From assembly GCF_047511655.1 (NCBI RefSeq), contig NC_133389.1, positions 41,213,295 through 41,277,294 on the forward strand: DNA of 64,000 bases, given 5' to 3'. Below, one piece after another: positions 10,437 through 26,749 of this stretch. A program made the translations under genes and the position numbers. This DNA is from Castor canadensis. Lineage: Eukaryota > Chordata > Mammalia > Rodentia > Castoridae. The notes beneath the pieces are model-generated. The model was not told where the DNA came from. It made no database searches and saw only the letters and a list, made by a program, of their open reading frames with translations. Numbering within the stretch: the first letter of the stretch is position 1; each line of letters starts with the position of its first letter.

Positions 10437-13389
10437 TTCTTTGTAGAAAAGAAATGAAAAAAAAAAAACAGCACCATTAAAGAATGCATGATCCCTGAAT
10501 TCTAAACAAAACGCTGTCTAAAAAGTTTTTAAATGCTTGTTGCACTCAGTCACATTTAGTCAGGTATCAAAACAAGCATAACAGTATTAAATCGTCGCAG
10601 TGTTACTGAGTCAACCACTCCCCCTTCTGAGGATTTTACACACCTTTCTGAGTTTTTCCTGTGGGAATTATATATTCTTTGGTAGAGGACTGAAGGAGGG
10701 TTTCGCTTTTCTGTATGCTGATATAAAATGTCTGTGTACGTTCGGGGCCTTCGCCCCCAACCTGTGTTTGTCATGCATGTTATGTTTGGGTTGATTTCAC
10801 ATTTTGCTATTACACTGTAGGAGTAATTCTGCCTTTACACAAAGGCATTACATGGCTGATGTCAAACAGATGTAAACATTCAGATACTGACCAAAAAAAA
10901 ATGCACATACAAAAACACATTTAAAAAAAACTGAAAAATATGTATCAGGTTAGGTTTCCAGGAAACAGGAGAAAATACAGCAGTACGAGAAAATTATGGC
11001 AACCAAGTAAAGCACTTCTTTGAAACATTCATGAACAGTACAAATACAACAAAGTTTTTCTACAGTCTAAATTATTCTGCAACTATCAAATATAGTACAA
11101 AGCGAAACAGTATGTGCTATAAAAAAGCAGCTCCTTTAAATTATAGTAAAAATGCTTTTTTGTTTGCTTGACAGTGACAGAGCATGAGAACTGCAGACAG
11201 GATTTTTATACTCAGTGACATTTTGGCTATAGGCCCCTGACAGTCTGATGAGTTCCTGTTCGAGGACTCTTCACATTGTTCTTGGGGAACACAGATGGAC
11301 AGTGACTCTGAGCACTGCAATGATCAGCGCGGGGTCAGTTCCCCCACCTCCCACCCCCTGCAGCTAGTGCGGTGCGATGCTGAGCCTCCCCACCACAGAG
11401 ACCAAGCACCTCTAAAACTGGGCTTCAGCTTCAAAAACCTGGGACTTCACCAAACCTTGGAGAAATCGGGAAACATGAGGCCACATCAACTTCCTCTTTT
11501 GCAATTGTGCGAGAGTTTGTAAGGGAAATGGGGCTTAGCAACACGTAGTTACTCTTGACTGCATTAAAAGCACCATGGCACCATTTTGTTCCTATGCATT
11601 TATCTTGAACTGAGTAAGAATATCCAAGGTCCAGAAGTCACCTACACCTTCTATCGCTCATCCTAGAAACACTCATCACCTCGAGGTCTTTAATAGCAAC
11701 CAGGCTCAATCTTACAGGTTAGTTTTCAAGTTTCTACTCCAAACTAGACCTTAGCAAGGAAATGTTTATATATAGTAACGGTGGTGTTCAGCTCACCAAC
11801 ATTCTGCTCCTCTCACTTTGGGGAAGGAAAAATATTTTCATTTTGAAAATGAATTTGCATCAGAATGCTCTTATTAACATGCTCATTCACTACTTAAATG
11901 TCTTTATACACCTCAGGCATATGCATATCATATAGGAGGGGGATCAGGGAATAGCAGTTTTCTTTCTTCTCCTGCTCCAAAAGTGCTTAGGGAAATACAT
12001 CCTTTGTGATTAAAAAAAAAAAAAAATGTTACGTGTGCAAGTTCTATTCCTGACAGGGATATATTAGTGTCCAATAGTCAGGATAATGCACACACTGAAT
12101 TTTGCACATTACATCACAATAACCATTAGTAAATAACATAGTCAATTTGCACATATGCAGATACATGTAGAAATCAGAAAACTAAGAACCTATTCACCTA
12201 ATTCAAATATACTGGCATATATATGAAATGATCACTTATAAAATACTTGACCCACATTTTACTTCTGATTTTCCTTTATTTTTTTAGCCCAAAGATATTA
12301 ATTTTTCAGAGATATAACAATAAGAAAACACTAGGAATTTGAACTGGGACAGAAAAGAGCAAAGTCACAGAAAAATTATGGTCTTTGGACCTGGGCGATA
12401 GAATCCATGCATTACCAATACTTGATTCTCCAAATCTGTTATGTGAAAAATCCAAACATACAGAAGGACACTTTATTCCCAGTAAGCATTTTATAGGCAG
12501 TATTCAAGAAGGATTGAACTGACAATGAGTCAGTACCACATCAACCTCAATTGTACCTCACATACAGAGTGCAAAGGCTATATAGACTAGAGTTTAACAT
12601 GTGTCAGTTACTGATGTGTTAGTGTTCAATTTGCTGGTGTAGAAAGTATCTGACACTGGTATAGCAGCGATTGAATTTGGAAGTAGTTGGCATGCAAGTG
12701 TTGGTATTATTGGGGTGTCCCACTATGAGGCTAAGAGCAAGGTCATGGAAATTAAGTTGATGTCTGAGTCAAGCAGACCATAAAGACCTATCACTGACCA
12801 GGACACCATCCAAATACAACCTGTGGTGCAGTTAACCAAGAATCTGCTGGCGCTTACACTGCATTCCTTGGGGAGCGCTGGTGAAGTGTAGTCCTAAATT
12901 TCTCAGTCATTATTTTTGTTAATTGTAATATGAAAAACCAAAGTGAGAGTACTGCAGCACCAAATCATGGCCACAGGGCAGGCCTTTCTTTGTTTTCTCT
13001 TATATTTCACTATCAGCACTTTGTTAATAAAAATGATGTCTTCATCACCTACAGAAATTTGGCAACATCATAATAATACATATGGAAGAAAAAACATAAC
13101 ATAGCTGATAATTATAAAAAATTACAAGGGTTTTGTTTGTTGCAGGAATGTAATATTTGCTCATTCCGGTTAACTTTTAAGACGCCTTTTCAGGGAATGT
13201 TAAAAAGTTTACAGTGATTAGAGTGATCTCACGTGAAAATATCTGTTCTTACCCTGGATAGAGATGATTTTTGCCTTTTTATTTTTTCTATTATACAGCC
13301 ACAATCAATGGGTTAATGGTGCTCCACATTTTGTGCTCTGTAATATGAAGTTAAATGGGTGTGTTTTTGCTTTCTTTCGTCTTACCACA

Positions 13390-13394
<5 letters not shown>

Positions 13395-13430
<36 letters not shown>
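13395..13430. repeat. (TG)n microsatellite in the 3' UTR
   Basis: This is 18 uninterrupted TG units on the plus strand, (CA)18 in the ASXL3 transcript, flanked by a short CG/TG-alternating tail. Confidence 0.95.
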
Positions 13431-13434
<4 letters not shown>

Positions 13435-14828
13435 TGCATGTGCTTTTGAACTTGCTTTTGGGAACACAGCCTACTGGACTACAGCTTTTCTCCAGCATGA
13501 GGGTGGCCAGAGTACATGGTATATAGCTCAAATATGCAACACTCAGACTTTACTGCATAAACACTGAAGATAATTGTAAGATGCAGTATCCCTTTTCCGA
13601 AAGCAGTTCCACTTCACCAGATATGAGGAACAAAACAAATCATGCAATAGTGGAGCAATTTTTTTAAAAAAAAGGCTATTTTAGAGTCAAATACAGATTA
13701 TAAATCACAAGAAAAAAAAGGTTTAGGAAAATGCCACACTTCAGTCTTCGGTAGTCCATTTTATCATCAGTGACACTTATAAAGAGAGGTGGCCAATCTC
13801 TGCAAAGATGGTGGCCACAATGCAATGGTGTCATAAATAAGGACTACAATTATTTTCTCCCCAATTTTAATCTGTGGTAATTGAATTAGAGTGAATAGAA
13901 TGGCTAATATTTACACTACCAACCCACTTAAACATGCATAAAGAGCATTTTATTTTCTTTTAATTTTAGGGCATTTTTTTCATACTTCTTAAAAGCCACA
14001 CATGAAGCTCCAAAATCCTCTGAGTGTATAGCTCTCTGCTGGCCATACAATCCTAGCTAGGAGTAGGAAGGGAAGGACTAGAACCAGGTTACTGGTCATA
14101 TGAAGCCCATGATACAACTTCAGGTGCAGGGCACATTTCACTACCATCTGTGTACAAAATCCAAGGCAGATCCAGATTTTTCAGCCACAGTCTCTGAGAG
14201 AAAGAGTAAGAAGGGAGGACAGAAAGCAGGGACAGTGGATTTCATTGATGCCATACCTCCTTTAATGTATCTTTTGTGATATGCGTAAATATCACATACT
14301 TAAAGGAATCACACATTCTTAATTAAATAAGATTCCCCATTTCAAAATATGACTTAATCATTACAGCAAATGTAGGTCCAGAAGAGTCACTGTAAAAATG
14401 CTTGTGTATAATGGCAAGTCTACAGAAACATGCATGATACCTTAAGTCACTTTTATTATTCTCTTTCTACATCTCCATGTCTGGTGATCAGACAATTAAA
14501 ACTGTCCTCTTCCTATCTACACCTGGGTTAAAAGGAGGGAAAAAAAAAGAGAAGAATGGGGCAGTGACCTGTATACACAGAAACTTTTCAAAGCTGGGAA
14601 TAGCAACTAAACATGTAAAAGACATACTGTTGGGCCATTCTGGTGGGGTGTATCCTCCCCTTTAAGAGAAACGCAAGAAAACAATAACCCATAGTAAAAA
14701 GATAAAATCTGTTCCAAAGTAAAATAAATTAGCATATAAGCCAGGGCATTTTTTTCAATTTGCTGTTGCTGACGCTGTTTGGCTTTTCCGTGTCTAAAGG
14801 GATACTGCATCTTTCACTCAGCTCTTAC

Positions 14829-17800
14829 CTATCGTACAACCAGGCAAGCTACACAGAGTTTTGAAGGACCTATGCAGTCGTCGTGGCAGAACGCCCCACA
14901 GCCTTTGCACACAATCATGGCTTTCAGCCGGCAAGAGCATTTCAGTTCTAACTCATCCGTGTTGCTGCTGTCGGCAAAGTTCTGAACAGGCATTTGAGCG
15001 TTCTGACCTGGCAGACCCGTGGCAGGACTGGAGCCACTTCCCAAAATCCCAATGGACTTTTCAATTGCAGATGCTGCCCTTTTGAAGCTCGGGCTCCCAA
15101 AGTGTATAGTTGGATAATTTCCACAGAGCTGCTGTTGCTGTGGCACCTGCATTTTCTGAGCAGCTAATTGGGTAAAAGGCTTCTGTGGCTCAGAAAGCAA
15201 ATAGGAAGAGAAATCTGCATTTTTTAGCGCAAATGCTTTTAACTGTTCTTTCATTTCATTCTGGTCATAGGAAACTTGTTTCATGCCCAGTTCACAGCTG
15301 CTGCTTAAACCTTCCTCAAAAGAAAGTGGTTCTGATTTTATATTGCTACATATGCCCGCAGACTGTGGCCAACTAAGTCTCTTAGTGGTTTCCATGGTAA
15401 CCGGTGGCTGCTTTTGATCAGATGGGCCTTCAGCATTAGGGAGAGGTGGAGGTAGCGGAGGTGGGGGGGGGGGAGGTGGGGGCAAGGCCAAGGGTGGAGG
15501 GGGTGGGGGAGGAGGAGGTGGTGGTGGCAATGGAGCATGCACTGGTGTTTTGCTTGGCATGGCGTGTACAGTACCTCCCACATCCTCACCTTCTTTTATG
15601 GGCATATTGGGTGATAACATGTTGGCTAGCCTTAGCTGGTGAGGCGCTGAAGAAAGACTAACATCTCCCAGTCCCTTTTGTTCAAGATGCCTACTGAAGG
15701 CAAATGCATTACAGCCCACTGGGGTCTTTGAAGAGGCCTGTAGTAGAGCTGCAGTGGGAATGGGGCCCCTGGCAGCCATGGGCATTTGGTAAAACTGCTG
15801 TCTGTGTGAGGTACCAGCATCAGGGTGAAAGCTGCCATTTTTGTCAACATGAAATGGATTCTGCTGGAAGCTACATGCAGGGAGTAGCCGCTTTTGCTGT
15901 TTGACCTCAGGGCTGTGAACAATTCTGTTCTGCATGGAGTGCTTGTTGAGCCATTCTTGCTTAAATGGCTGGCTGTGTCCTAGCTGACTCATGCTGGGAT
16001 TAATGACACAAGGCACCCCTTTCACATCTGGGTCCACCAACAATTTTCCTGGTTCACATTTAACTTGAGTGTGTTCCCCCACAGTCCTGGCCACTCTCTT
16101 TTTGGGGTGGTTTTCTCTCTTTCTCATTTGGAGTGGTGCAAGAGTACCTGCCAAGTAGCCCTTACCATCTGGATTTGGAGAGCTGGATGGCATTTCAACG
16201 ACACTCCTCTCTGGTGCTGTTTTACCCACTGAGGTAGTTTGGAGGGGCAGAGGAAGCCTGTTGATTTCAAGCTTGGCTCCCAATCTAGGCTGTGGCAACA
16301 CTTTTTCCAAAGGCAAGTTGCCCTGCAGTAACTGTGTTACTAGAGGATTGTTAGCCTCCACAGATGACAGTCGACAGCTTGAACTTCCTGCACTTGGAAC
16401 TCTTTTTAGGGTGTCTGTAGCCAAGGAAATCACTTCTTCCATGGGGCTCGAGGTAGAAGCCTTCATGGTCTGTGTTTGTTGTCCACTAGAGGCCACTTCT
16501 GCAGCTGGGGGAGGCAGCTCAGGGCCAGGGAAGTCTTCAGTGTCCATTCTGAAGCCTTTGTCCACTTCATGAGGTTCCGATTTTACAGCAAGAGTGACAT
16601 TGGTTATGAGATTTCTGGATTGAAGTTCTGACACGTGTGGGTAGCTGGCATGTTCCGTTTTGATCACCTTTGCACAGCTCTGCTCTGAGTATTCTTTCTG
16701 TTTACTTGAACCCGAGTGACTAACTAGAGGCTGTCCTGTGCTCCTCATCGCATCATCATTCCAGCAAATCCGGTTTCCTTGTTTATACTGATTGCTGCTA
16801 CAGGTTGTATCTGCCTCACTTTTGAAAGTGGTTGGGTTTCGTGCCTGCTCAATGAAGCTATGACTTGGAGCAGTTCCCTCATTTAATTTATCGGGAACAA
16901 GGGGCAATTCTCGGAGACTGGTGCAGGAGGCCTGCAGTGTTTTACAGTCTTGTTTGGCTGCAGAAGCACCAATGAAACCAGAACCATGATCTATGCCTTC
17001 ATTTGCTACCTGCTCAGGCCTGCTGATGACAGACACCTGAGGACACGCCATGGGCTGTATTGATACTTCTGTCCTCACTGACCGGCTCTGGAGATCCAAG
17101 CTGGCTTCTGCACTTTCAATGGAGACAGTCAGAGACAAACTGGAGGTTAGTGTGGTGCTGTGATCCACGATGACTTTGCAGGGAATTGATCTGTTTAGGG
17201 TTGCTGGTGCAAAGCCCCCTGGTGGCTGCTGAGATTTCCCAGAATTGTCTGCCCTGTTTCGAGGCCCTGAATTTTTGTCCAGGCTTTCAGCACTTAACTT
17301 GGGAGGACTGTCATAAGAGTTTATAGTAAGCATGTTTCCAGTAAACATTGCAACAGGTGGGCGTGCAACCAAAGAGTCAGTGACCACCACTGAGTCACTG
17401 CAGCTGAGGGTGGTTCTCACAGTGGTACCCATGGATACAGTGGCCTGTTCTTCACTCACAGCCATGGCTATCTTCTCAGAAGGAAATCTGTTATTAATTC
17501 CAGGTGGGGGAATCAGGACAGAGCTAGCAGAGAGATGGTTTGGCAAATTATTCCCAGTGGACGGAGTTGGCACAGAGGTGTATTGACTGGAGACTAAGTT
17601 AGTAGGACTGCTGCTTGGTAGTATCAACGGCTTATCCTCCATGGTGCTTGATAGGCTGGCACCCTCTGTAGTGGCCGGAACAGAAGTGCTGTCAATACAT
17701 TTTGGTATAATGGCTATGCATGGGGTGTCAGTTCCCTGGATGGTTTTTAACATGCTTATATTGCAAGCAGAAATTGTAGTGTTTGCACTGTCAACAGACA

Positions 17801-18551
17801 TTAGGACAGAGGATTTGTCAACAGAACTCACAAAGGGATGTTCTTTAATTGCTCCTGACATAGCAGTGCTGCAAACAGACACAGGGACAGAATTTTTATG
17901 AAAAAGCATGGGCACACTGCTATTTTCAGAAGAGGTAGATGAAACGATTTTCTCAGAGAAATGTGACACAGGTATGCTTTCTTCACAACTATGCACAGAC
18001 AAGTCAGTGGCAGTTTCTGGAAGTTGAGTTGGGTTAAGAGGTGGCTGTAATACAGAGGGGGTCTCCTGGTGGTGGGTAGACTTGTTGCTAGGAGATCTAC
18101 AGTTTGGATTGACAATAATGACACCAGTGGAACCTTCCATTTTTGTTTCAGGGTTAGAAGAAACTTCCAAGTTTGGAGGCCCCTCCTTGGTGCTGAGTGG
18201 AGGCAACCGGGTCTCTTTTGGGGTCTGGAAGAGGTGAGCTCGGGCTTGATGCTTTGCAAAGAGCTTAGCCTTGGTCTGTTCTTTGATGTGGGCCAGGGTT
18301 CTTGCTTTCCCACCCTCTCCTGGGCTACCCATGGCACCAGAGACAATGCTTGCTGCAGCAGCTACAGCAGCAGCTGCAGCAGCCTCACGCTGGGCCCGAG
18401 CTTGCTGAGCACGAGCCTTGATATCTGCCAGAGTCCTGGCTCCTGTGTTCCTTCCTGCACTGACCGATGCACTACTGGATGCTCGAGACTCTGGTTTGGA
18501 GACTGGTTGGCTCTTGATAATGAAAGGTGGCCCAATTTTGGAAAGCTGAAT
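14829..18551 (-). CDS. ASXL3: ASXL3 exon 12 (terminal coding exon, PHD finger)
   Basis: The 3,723-bp exon gives 1,240 codons plus TAG at 14829-14831. The acceptor is tttag|ATTCAG at 18551, so the coding sequence starts about 220 bp before the first in-exon Met. In protein order it carries: [13 protein letters not shown] (conserved in ASXL proteins); a basic, Ala-rich segment with the [17 protein letters not shown] helix and a polyalanine run (18351-18450); a long Ser/Thr/Pro-rich region; the conserved [19 protein letters not shown] block (about 16290-16350); a basic KRVAR patch; two polyproline runs (about 15441-15535); and a C-terminal PHD-like zinc finger (14832-14939). The finger has the order C-x-C, C-x2-C, C-H, C, C-x2-C and the protein ends LVVR. 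The finger is thought to contribute to chromatin or partner binding. The polyproline DNA includes an uninterrupted C11 run in sense. Confidence 0.98.
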   Translation of the reverse strand: MQLSKIGPPFIIKSQPVSKPESRASSSASVSAGRNTGARTLADIKARAQQARAQREAAAAAAVAAAASIVSGAMGSPGEGGKARTLAHIKEQTKAKLFAKHQARAHLFQTPKETRLPPLSTKEGPPNLEVSSNPETKMEGSTGVIIVNPNCRSPSNKSTHHQETPSVLQPPLNPTQLPETATDLSVHSCEESIPVSHFSEKIVSSTSSENSSVPMLFHKNSVPVSVCSTAMSGAIKEHPFVSSVDKSSVLMSVDSANTTISACNISMLKTIQGTDTPCIAIIPKCIDSTSVPATTEGASLSSTMEDKPLILPSSSPTNLVSSQYTSVPTPSTGNNLPNHLSASSVLIPPPGINNRFPSEKIAMAVSEEQATVSMGTTVRTTLSCSDSVVVTDSLVARPPVAMFTGNMLTINSYDSPPKLSAESLDKNSGPRNRADNSGKSQQPPGGFAPATLNRSIPCKVIVDHSTTLTSSLSLTVSIESAEASLDLQSRSVRTEVSIQPMACPQVSVISRPEQVANEGIDHGSGFIGASAAKQDCKTLQASCTSLRELPLVPDKLNEGTAPSHSFIEQARNPTTFKSEADTTCSSNQYKQGNRICWNDDAMRSTGQPLVSHSGSSKQKEYSEQSCAKVIKTEHASYPHVSELQSRNLITNVTLAVKSEPHEVDKGFRMDTEDFPGPELPPPAAEVASSGQQTQTMKASTSSPMEEVISLATDTLKRVPSAGSSSCRLSSVEANNPLVTQLLQGNLPLEKVLPQPRLGAKLEINRLPLPLQTTSVGKTAPERSVVEMPSSSPNPDGKGYLAGTLAPLQMRKRENHPKKRVARTVGEHTQVKCEPGKLLVDPDVKGVPCVINPSMSQLGHSQPFKQEWLNKHSMQNRIVHSPEVKQQKRLLPACSFQQNPFHVDKNGSFHPDAGTSHRQQFYQMPMAARGPIPTAALLQASSKTPVGCNAFAFSRHLEQKGLGDVSLSSAPHQLRLANMLSPNMPIKEGEDVGGTVHAMPSKTPVHAPLPPPPPPPPPPPPLALPPPPPPPPPLPPPLPNAEGPSDQKQPPVTMETTKRLSWPQSAGICSNIKSEPLSFEEGLSSSCELGMKQVSYDQNEMKEQLKAFALKNADFSSYLLSEPQKPFTQLAAQKMQVPQQQQLCGNYPTIHFGSPSFKRAASAIEKSIGILGSGSSPATGLPGQNAQMPVQNFADSSNTDELELKCSCRLKAMIVCKGCGAFCHDDCIGPSKLCVACLVVR
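14832..14939 (-). other. ASXL3: PHD-type zinc finger segment of ASXL3
   Basis: The last 36 residues hold CSC, then CKGC, then GAFCHDDC, then CVAC. That is a Cys4-His-Cys3-like series of zinc ligands, as in the atypical ASXL PHD. The domain is encoded at the very end of the reading frame, so any upstream truncation removes it. All expected Cys and His ligands are visible. Confidence 0.93.
15441..15535 (-). repeat. ASXL3: Coding polyproline tract with C11 mononucleotide
   Basis: Two runs of consecutive Pro codons are separated by LAL and followed by LPPPLP. On the plus strand this is G-rich, with an uninterrupted run of 11 G at 15463-15473 and several further G3-G5 runs, a G-quadruplex-capable composition. 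Polyproline at this position is also a feature of human ASXL3, so the amino-acid tract is conserved, while the pure mononucleotide run is liable to slip. Confidence 0.9.
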
Positions 18552-21297
18552 CTAAAAGAAAGAAAGAATAGAAAGATAAAGTGTTTCCTATGTGATCACA
18601 GAGGAGGCTTATGAATGTGATAATACAGGGGAAAGATAAGCTGCTTTCTCTTGTAATGTGGAATGAACTAGACCTCAACCTCTGGAATGAGTGTTCAGGA
18701 TTTCAAGCAACACTAAACGTAGCATGAGTGTGAAGATTAAGTTTTTAAGCTACAAAACCATCAACTGGTAACTTCATTTGACATGGAAATAAATAAAGCA
18801 TCTTCTTAATGACCTATATAAATCGAAATCAAATCCATGCTACAAAACTGAGGTGAGCTAACAAGACACAGAGATACTTAGTTTTAAGATTATTCTTCTT
18901 GCTGGAATGAGAAAAAAAGAAAACCGAGGTTTTTACTCTTTTGAGTTTATCAGTCTTAATTTGACCCAAAAGGATAAGCCTTGGCCAAGAAGATGCAAGA
19001 TGAGAATTCTCATCCTGTCTTTGCACAAAGGTACTTTGTGATCCTCAGCAATTCACTGTGTGTCTCAGTTTCTCTGGTAACTCTAGGAGCCAGTGACCAT
19101 ACAGTTCTGATGCATTTTCATGCCACCTAGCATACTGTCTCATATATGTATATGTATATGTGAATATATATATACATGTAATAAACACACTGTACAAGTT
19201 TATAAACCCAGTTGTAAAATGGAATGAGTTATTTCTGGTCTATTTCCTCTACAGAGCTATTATAAAGATGGAATGAGGCTGTATTTGTGAATGTGCTCCA
19301 TTTTCCAAGGGGATTGCATTACCATTATAGTTTAATAAAAGCAAGGGCAACTCTGATATTTTTGCCATTCAAAGAAAATGCAGATTGGGAAGTTTCTTTT
19401 GATATTGACATTCCACAATCTGCTGAGTTTTGTACATGTCATGATCTATACTGTTTGCCCACTTATGCTAATAAAGAGATTTATGAGTCATCAGCAAACT
19501 CATAAGGCACAAGACTTAATTCCCAGCATTGCAAGGCTTTGATGCAGTAGTCACTTAAAGCATTCTCAGAATCACGTTTGAAGAAGCTGGAAGGGCCCCA
19601 GTTAACATGTCAATTTATATTTGAAAAAAACTGGGCCTGTGGAGCTAAAGTCATCTGCTTTGGCATCGTATAATCACAGTCCTGGGCTCCCAGTTCAGTG
19701 CTGGTCACAAGTATTCTGCTTCCTTTTTCTCCCTGTCTAGGATAAATTGCTCTTAGAAAATATAGCTCTCCTTCCTAGCATATGTATCTTGATACTGTAA
19801 CCACTTGACATGTATGTCAGATCATTTCCATTTGGAATTATATTTTGGAACTTGGATAGGTGAGTTTATCTTCCTGAGCAATCTCCTTTTATATTTTCAA
19901 ACTGCTTATGAAGCCTGTGCCCTAACACACAGCCAAGAAGAGGTGAAATTGGCAAGGAGCTTCAGATTTTCCTTTAAAAAATTTCTCTTAATCTAAAAAA
20001 TTAAACCTAAATCTCTTTAATCAAGACTCAAGGAAAGCAGCAAATGTTTACTTAGTATCTATCTCTCTAATATCTGTCTGTATACTCTACCTATTTATCC
20101 TTAAGTAAAGGGCAGTATCACTTTGAAAATGACCTTTTCACCACAAAATCAGGCTGGTATATTCAACATTTTCTCTGAAAGGATATTTATATTTTTCTAT
20201 GGTTCAGAAACAAAAATGTATATGTTTAATTAGAGTTCAATGTTCCCTTTTTACATCTCTGGAAACTTATTTAATAGATGCCATTCTTGTTAAATAGAAT
20301 TGATACAACCATACTCTACTTTTAAAAGTAAACCTTGTGAAGATCATGAACCACCTATAAAAACAGATATAAAGAGAAAGATATTTTTAAAGCTTGAGAT
20401 ATTTATAATCTAGATAAATCCTGTGATGATGAAATAATCTATTTTATTGTATGACAATGTAAATGGACTTAGATGAAAGTACCAAATAAATAGAAATTAC
20501 AGAGGGTAGAAAAGTTTTAATTAAAGTTTCTTTTGAATTAACATGAATTTTCAGTTTTCTTAGGAAGATCTGATTTATATAAAAGTTTTGCTTTTTGAAA
20601 GTTAAAAACTTATCTAGGATCAAAAGAAAGTGTGTGTGTATATGTGTGTCCATAAGGTTTTGTTATTTTGTGAAGTTAAAGACCTCTTTACTACCTTGGA
20701 AATAAAAAAAAATAGGACCTATATATCTTTTTATCTATAGCATTCTACCTCAGAGTTCATAAAGTGATTTTATTAATTTAACTAGTAAATATTTAATGCA
20801 ACTCTACCATAAGTCAGGTCCTCCCTGTTAGATGGTGATTGGAAACTGAGAAAAGAGTTAATATGCTTTTCACCTTCACCTCCTGATGCTGGCTTCTGAC
20901 TTTTGACTACTTTCCCTAGTTCTATACTGAACTTTTACAGGACACTGACTTTTCCTTCACATTTTCCCAAGTTTATGTAGGCCTCTGTTCTATACCTTGC
21001 AATCCCCAAACCACTGTCCCAAAGTTTGTAGGCTCTTCCAGGCCCAGTTCACTCTTCCCAGGTTTTTTTTCCCTTAAATATTGATGTCATATGTATGTGT
21101 ACTTCTTATATACACTCAATGCATATTTTAAAAGTATCATGTATTATTAGACTATGTACTGCAAAGATCAGATTGTAAATTGATATATAAAACTGGAAGG
21201 AGAAAAATCTAATTTATTTTTGAAAAATTAAGTTTCTAAATAGACGAAGCTTACCCATGGAATGCCTTATAATTATTATTTATTTTGAATACTGTAC
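18552..21297 (-). other. ASXL3: ASXL3 intron 11
   Basis: The intron is 2.75 kb, with a gtacag donor at 21297 and a pyrimidine-rich ...tttag acceptor at 18552. It is AT-rich and holds no exon-like segment or recent SINE that I can identify. A short TATG/ATAT low-complexity stretch lies near 19140-19180. Confidence 0.85.
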
Positions 21298-23257
21298 CTT
21301 GAGAGGGGGAACCCTGGGCTCCTCTCTTGGAGGCTGTTCTTTCTCAACTGGACTACTGGATGACAGGTTCCGTGCTGACGGATCATCTTCTATCCTTGCT
21401 CTCTTTTCCTTACAGGTTCCGAAGCCATGTTGCTCTGCAGTTTTCCTCTTTGATATCTCTGATTCTCTACTTTCATTTCTTACCCCATCAGGTGACTTGG
21501 AGGGCTCTGATGACTTGGATGTATGTGAGGTCTCTAACCGATTCTGTATACTTCCTTGCTTATGTGTTTTATTTCTTGAGCCTTCTGAAAATGAAGCCTT
21601 ATCCACTGATGGAATGTACTGCTTTTCCTGTAATTTAGCTGATGGAAGCTCATTTCCTTTAGTCTCTGTCTCTTCAGAAAAGACAGATAATTCCAAAGGT
21701 GAGGATACCCCTTTCTTTTCTGTTCTTTGTAGAACACTATGATTTTTAACTTTCATTGTTTCTGTAGAAGGAAGTTCTGGGATGGAAGAAAGGTAGTGCT
21801 TCTCAAGTTCAACATGTGGTTTACAAGGCTGCTGACTCAAGGTCTTATTGTACAGTTCTTCAGATGGAAATGCTTCAGGAGCAATGGAAGAACCACCTAT
21901 TTTGATGGGTTCAGGAGTATTGGATGGAGGCTTCTGCTGGGGTATAAGGTTCTCTCCCAGGGGTTTAGTGGGGATCGAATGCTCATTCTTCTGTGGAGAA
22001 AGTGCTTCTTCAGATATGGAAGGTGACTTTCTCTGTTGATGCACCATTCTTTCACTCATGGAGGAATTAGAAATTGGAGATGTCTCTGAAGGAAGTGGCA
22101 AACTGGATACAAAAGAGGTCTCAGAGGTGAGAAGCATGGAAGACACTGAAGAAGTTTCTGATGTCAAAGGCAAATCAGATATTGGTGACGTTTCTGATGT
22201 TAAAGGTAAGTTGGATACTGGTGATGTTTCTGATGTTAAAGGAAGGTTGGACATAAGAGATGCTTCTGATATTTCAGGTGAAGTAGATATTGGTGATACT
22301 TCTGACATCAAAGATGTATGAAGGTTCTCATCAGTGGGATTTCTCTGAATGTATTTGTCTGTATTTTCAGTGCTGGACACCTCAGAGCAAAATGTTGTTT
22401 CAAGGGAGGCTGGAGTGCATGATTCTTCAGATGTGGATTGGGTTTCCCCACTTGGGGATGGAAGGCTGGTACAGGCACCCTCTGGGCTCTCAGAAGAGAA
22501 GGAAGTTTCAGAGATGCAAGCATTTTCAGAAAGCTGTTCATCAGGATCACTCTGCAGTTCCATATCTACAGTAATTCCTTCAATTGGAAACTGGCCATCT
22601 ATAGAAGGTGACCCTGTTTTTATTTTTGGAGTGTTGGTCTCTATTACAGTTTCTAGTTCATTATGTTCTGTGTCATTGAGAAGAGTCACAGATGAAGTGG
22701 AAGGATCAAGAGAGTCACAGACTTCTAGTTGATCAATAACAACTGACATTTCTTCCTGGGGGCATTCTGATTTCTCTTCTATCTTAACTTCAGTATGGGA
22801 CAAAGTTTCTAAAACATCGTTCATCATAACACAAGTTTCCAAATTATCTTCTGGAGCTACTATTTGGGGCTCTTCATGAGAGGTGGCTGGACTTCCAGAC
22901 TCCTCAGAAAATTCAGGTATTATCTTATGATTTTCATCCTGGCATTCACAGATACTAGTCTCTACTTCCTCTGCAATTTCCTCTTGAATCACGGATTCCT
23001 CAGGGATCAAGATATCCTCTGATTCTGATTCTGCCATTTCATCCTTAGCTGGAACCTCCACCATGGGACAAAGTGTATCACAGAAATCAGGCTCTGGAGA
23101 TGCTGAATTTTTCTTGCTTTTTGGCTGCTGTTCTTCCACAGACGTCTGTACAGTAGAACCTGGAAGGCCAGAGGTCCCACATGCAGAACTACTGTCAGCT
23201 CTATCACTGTTTGGTACAGAAGTGAGCTTCATAGATTCCTCTCTTAACATGCCCAAT
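21298..23257 (-). CDS. ASXL3: ASXL3 exon 11 (large Ser/Glu-rich disordered exon)
   Basis: This 1,960-bp exon is open throughout and gives 653 codons plus the base completing the split Lys. It starts at ttcag|A (23257), so the protein continues K-LGMLREES; the exon has no start codon of its own. It ends CTCAAG|gtacag at 21298/21297, and PPLK joins IQLSKIGPP of exon 12, as in known ASXL3. The sequence is acidic, Ser/Thr/Glu/Pro-rich and probably disordered. Two features stand out. About six tandem copies of a 12-residue [16 protein letters not shown] unit lie near 22070-22310. A probable bipartite nuclear localisation signal (KRKT ... KEKRAR) lies near 21393-21452. In human ASXL3, truncating variants in exons 11 and 12 cause Bainbridge-Ropers syndrome, so this exon is dosage-critical by established knowledge. 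No internal stop or frameshift is seen. Confidence 0.97.
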
Positions 23258-26623
<3,366 letters not shown>

Positions 26624-26749
26624 TTATTAAAGAAAACATGTAATTCATTTCAGTAAACTTTTATGGATATTGAAAAGTAAAAGGATGAATAATGTTAACA
26701 TTTCTACTGCTTCTCTTTTTATAAACATCAAATAGTTACCTAGGATGAA

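Larger units (their letters stand above)
10410..14828 (-). other. ASXL3: ASXL3 3' UTR
   Basis: About 4.4 kb follows the TAG stop with no open frame of note and, unlike the flanks, no recognisable SINE or LINE. That is what a conserved long 3' UTR looks like; the human ASXL3 3' UTR is also several kilobases. Inside are a (CA)n tract in sense (13395-13430), a Pumilio-type TGTAAATA element (minus strand, 13908-13915) and several AATAAA hexamers on the minus strand that could give shorter forms. The left limit rests on the hexamer at 10431-10436 and is inferred. The hexamer at 10296-10301 is an alternative end. Confidence 0.7.

Noticed and set aside
17828-18346. 172-codon frame in another register of exon 12
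   Set aside because: It is a shadow of the ASXL3 reading frame on the same strand; the ASXL3 frame is clearly the real one.
18069-18614. 181-codon open frame on the plus strand, antisense to exon 12
   Set aside because: It overlaps the coding strand and the exon 12 acceptor and has no family features. Low stop density opposite a long Ser-rich exon explains it.
21257-21742. 161-codon plus-strand frame over exon 11
   Set aside because: It is the antisense shadow of the ASXL3 exon and crosses its donor site.
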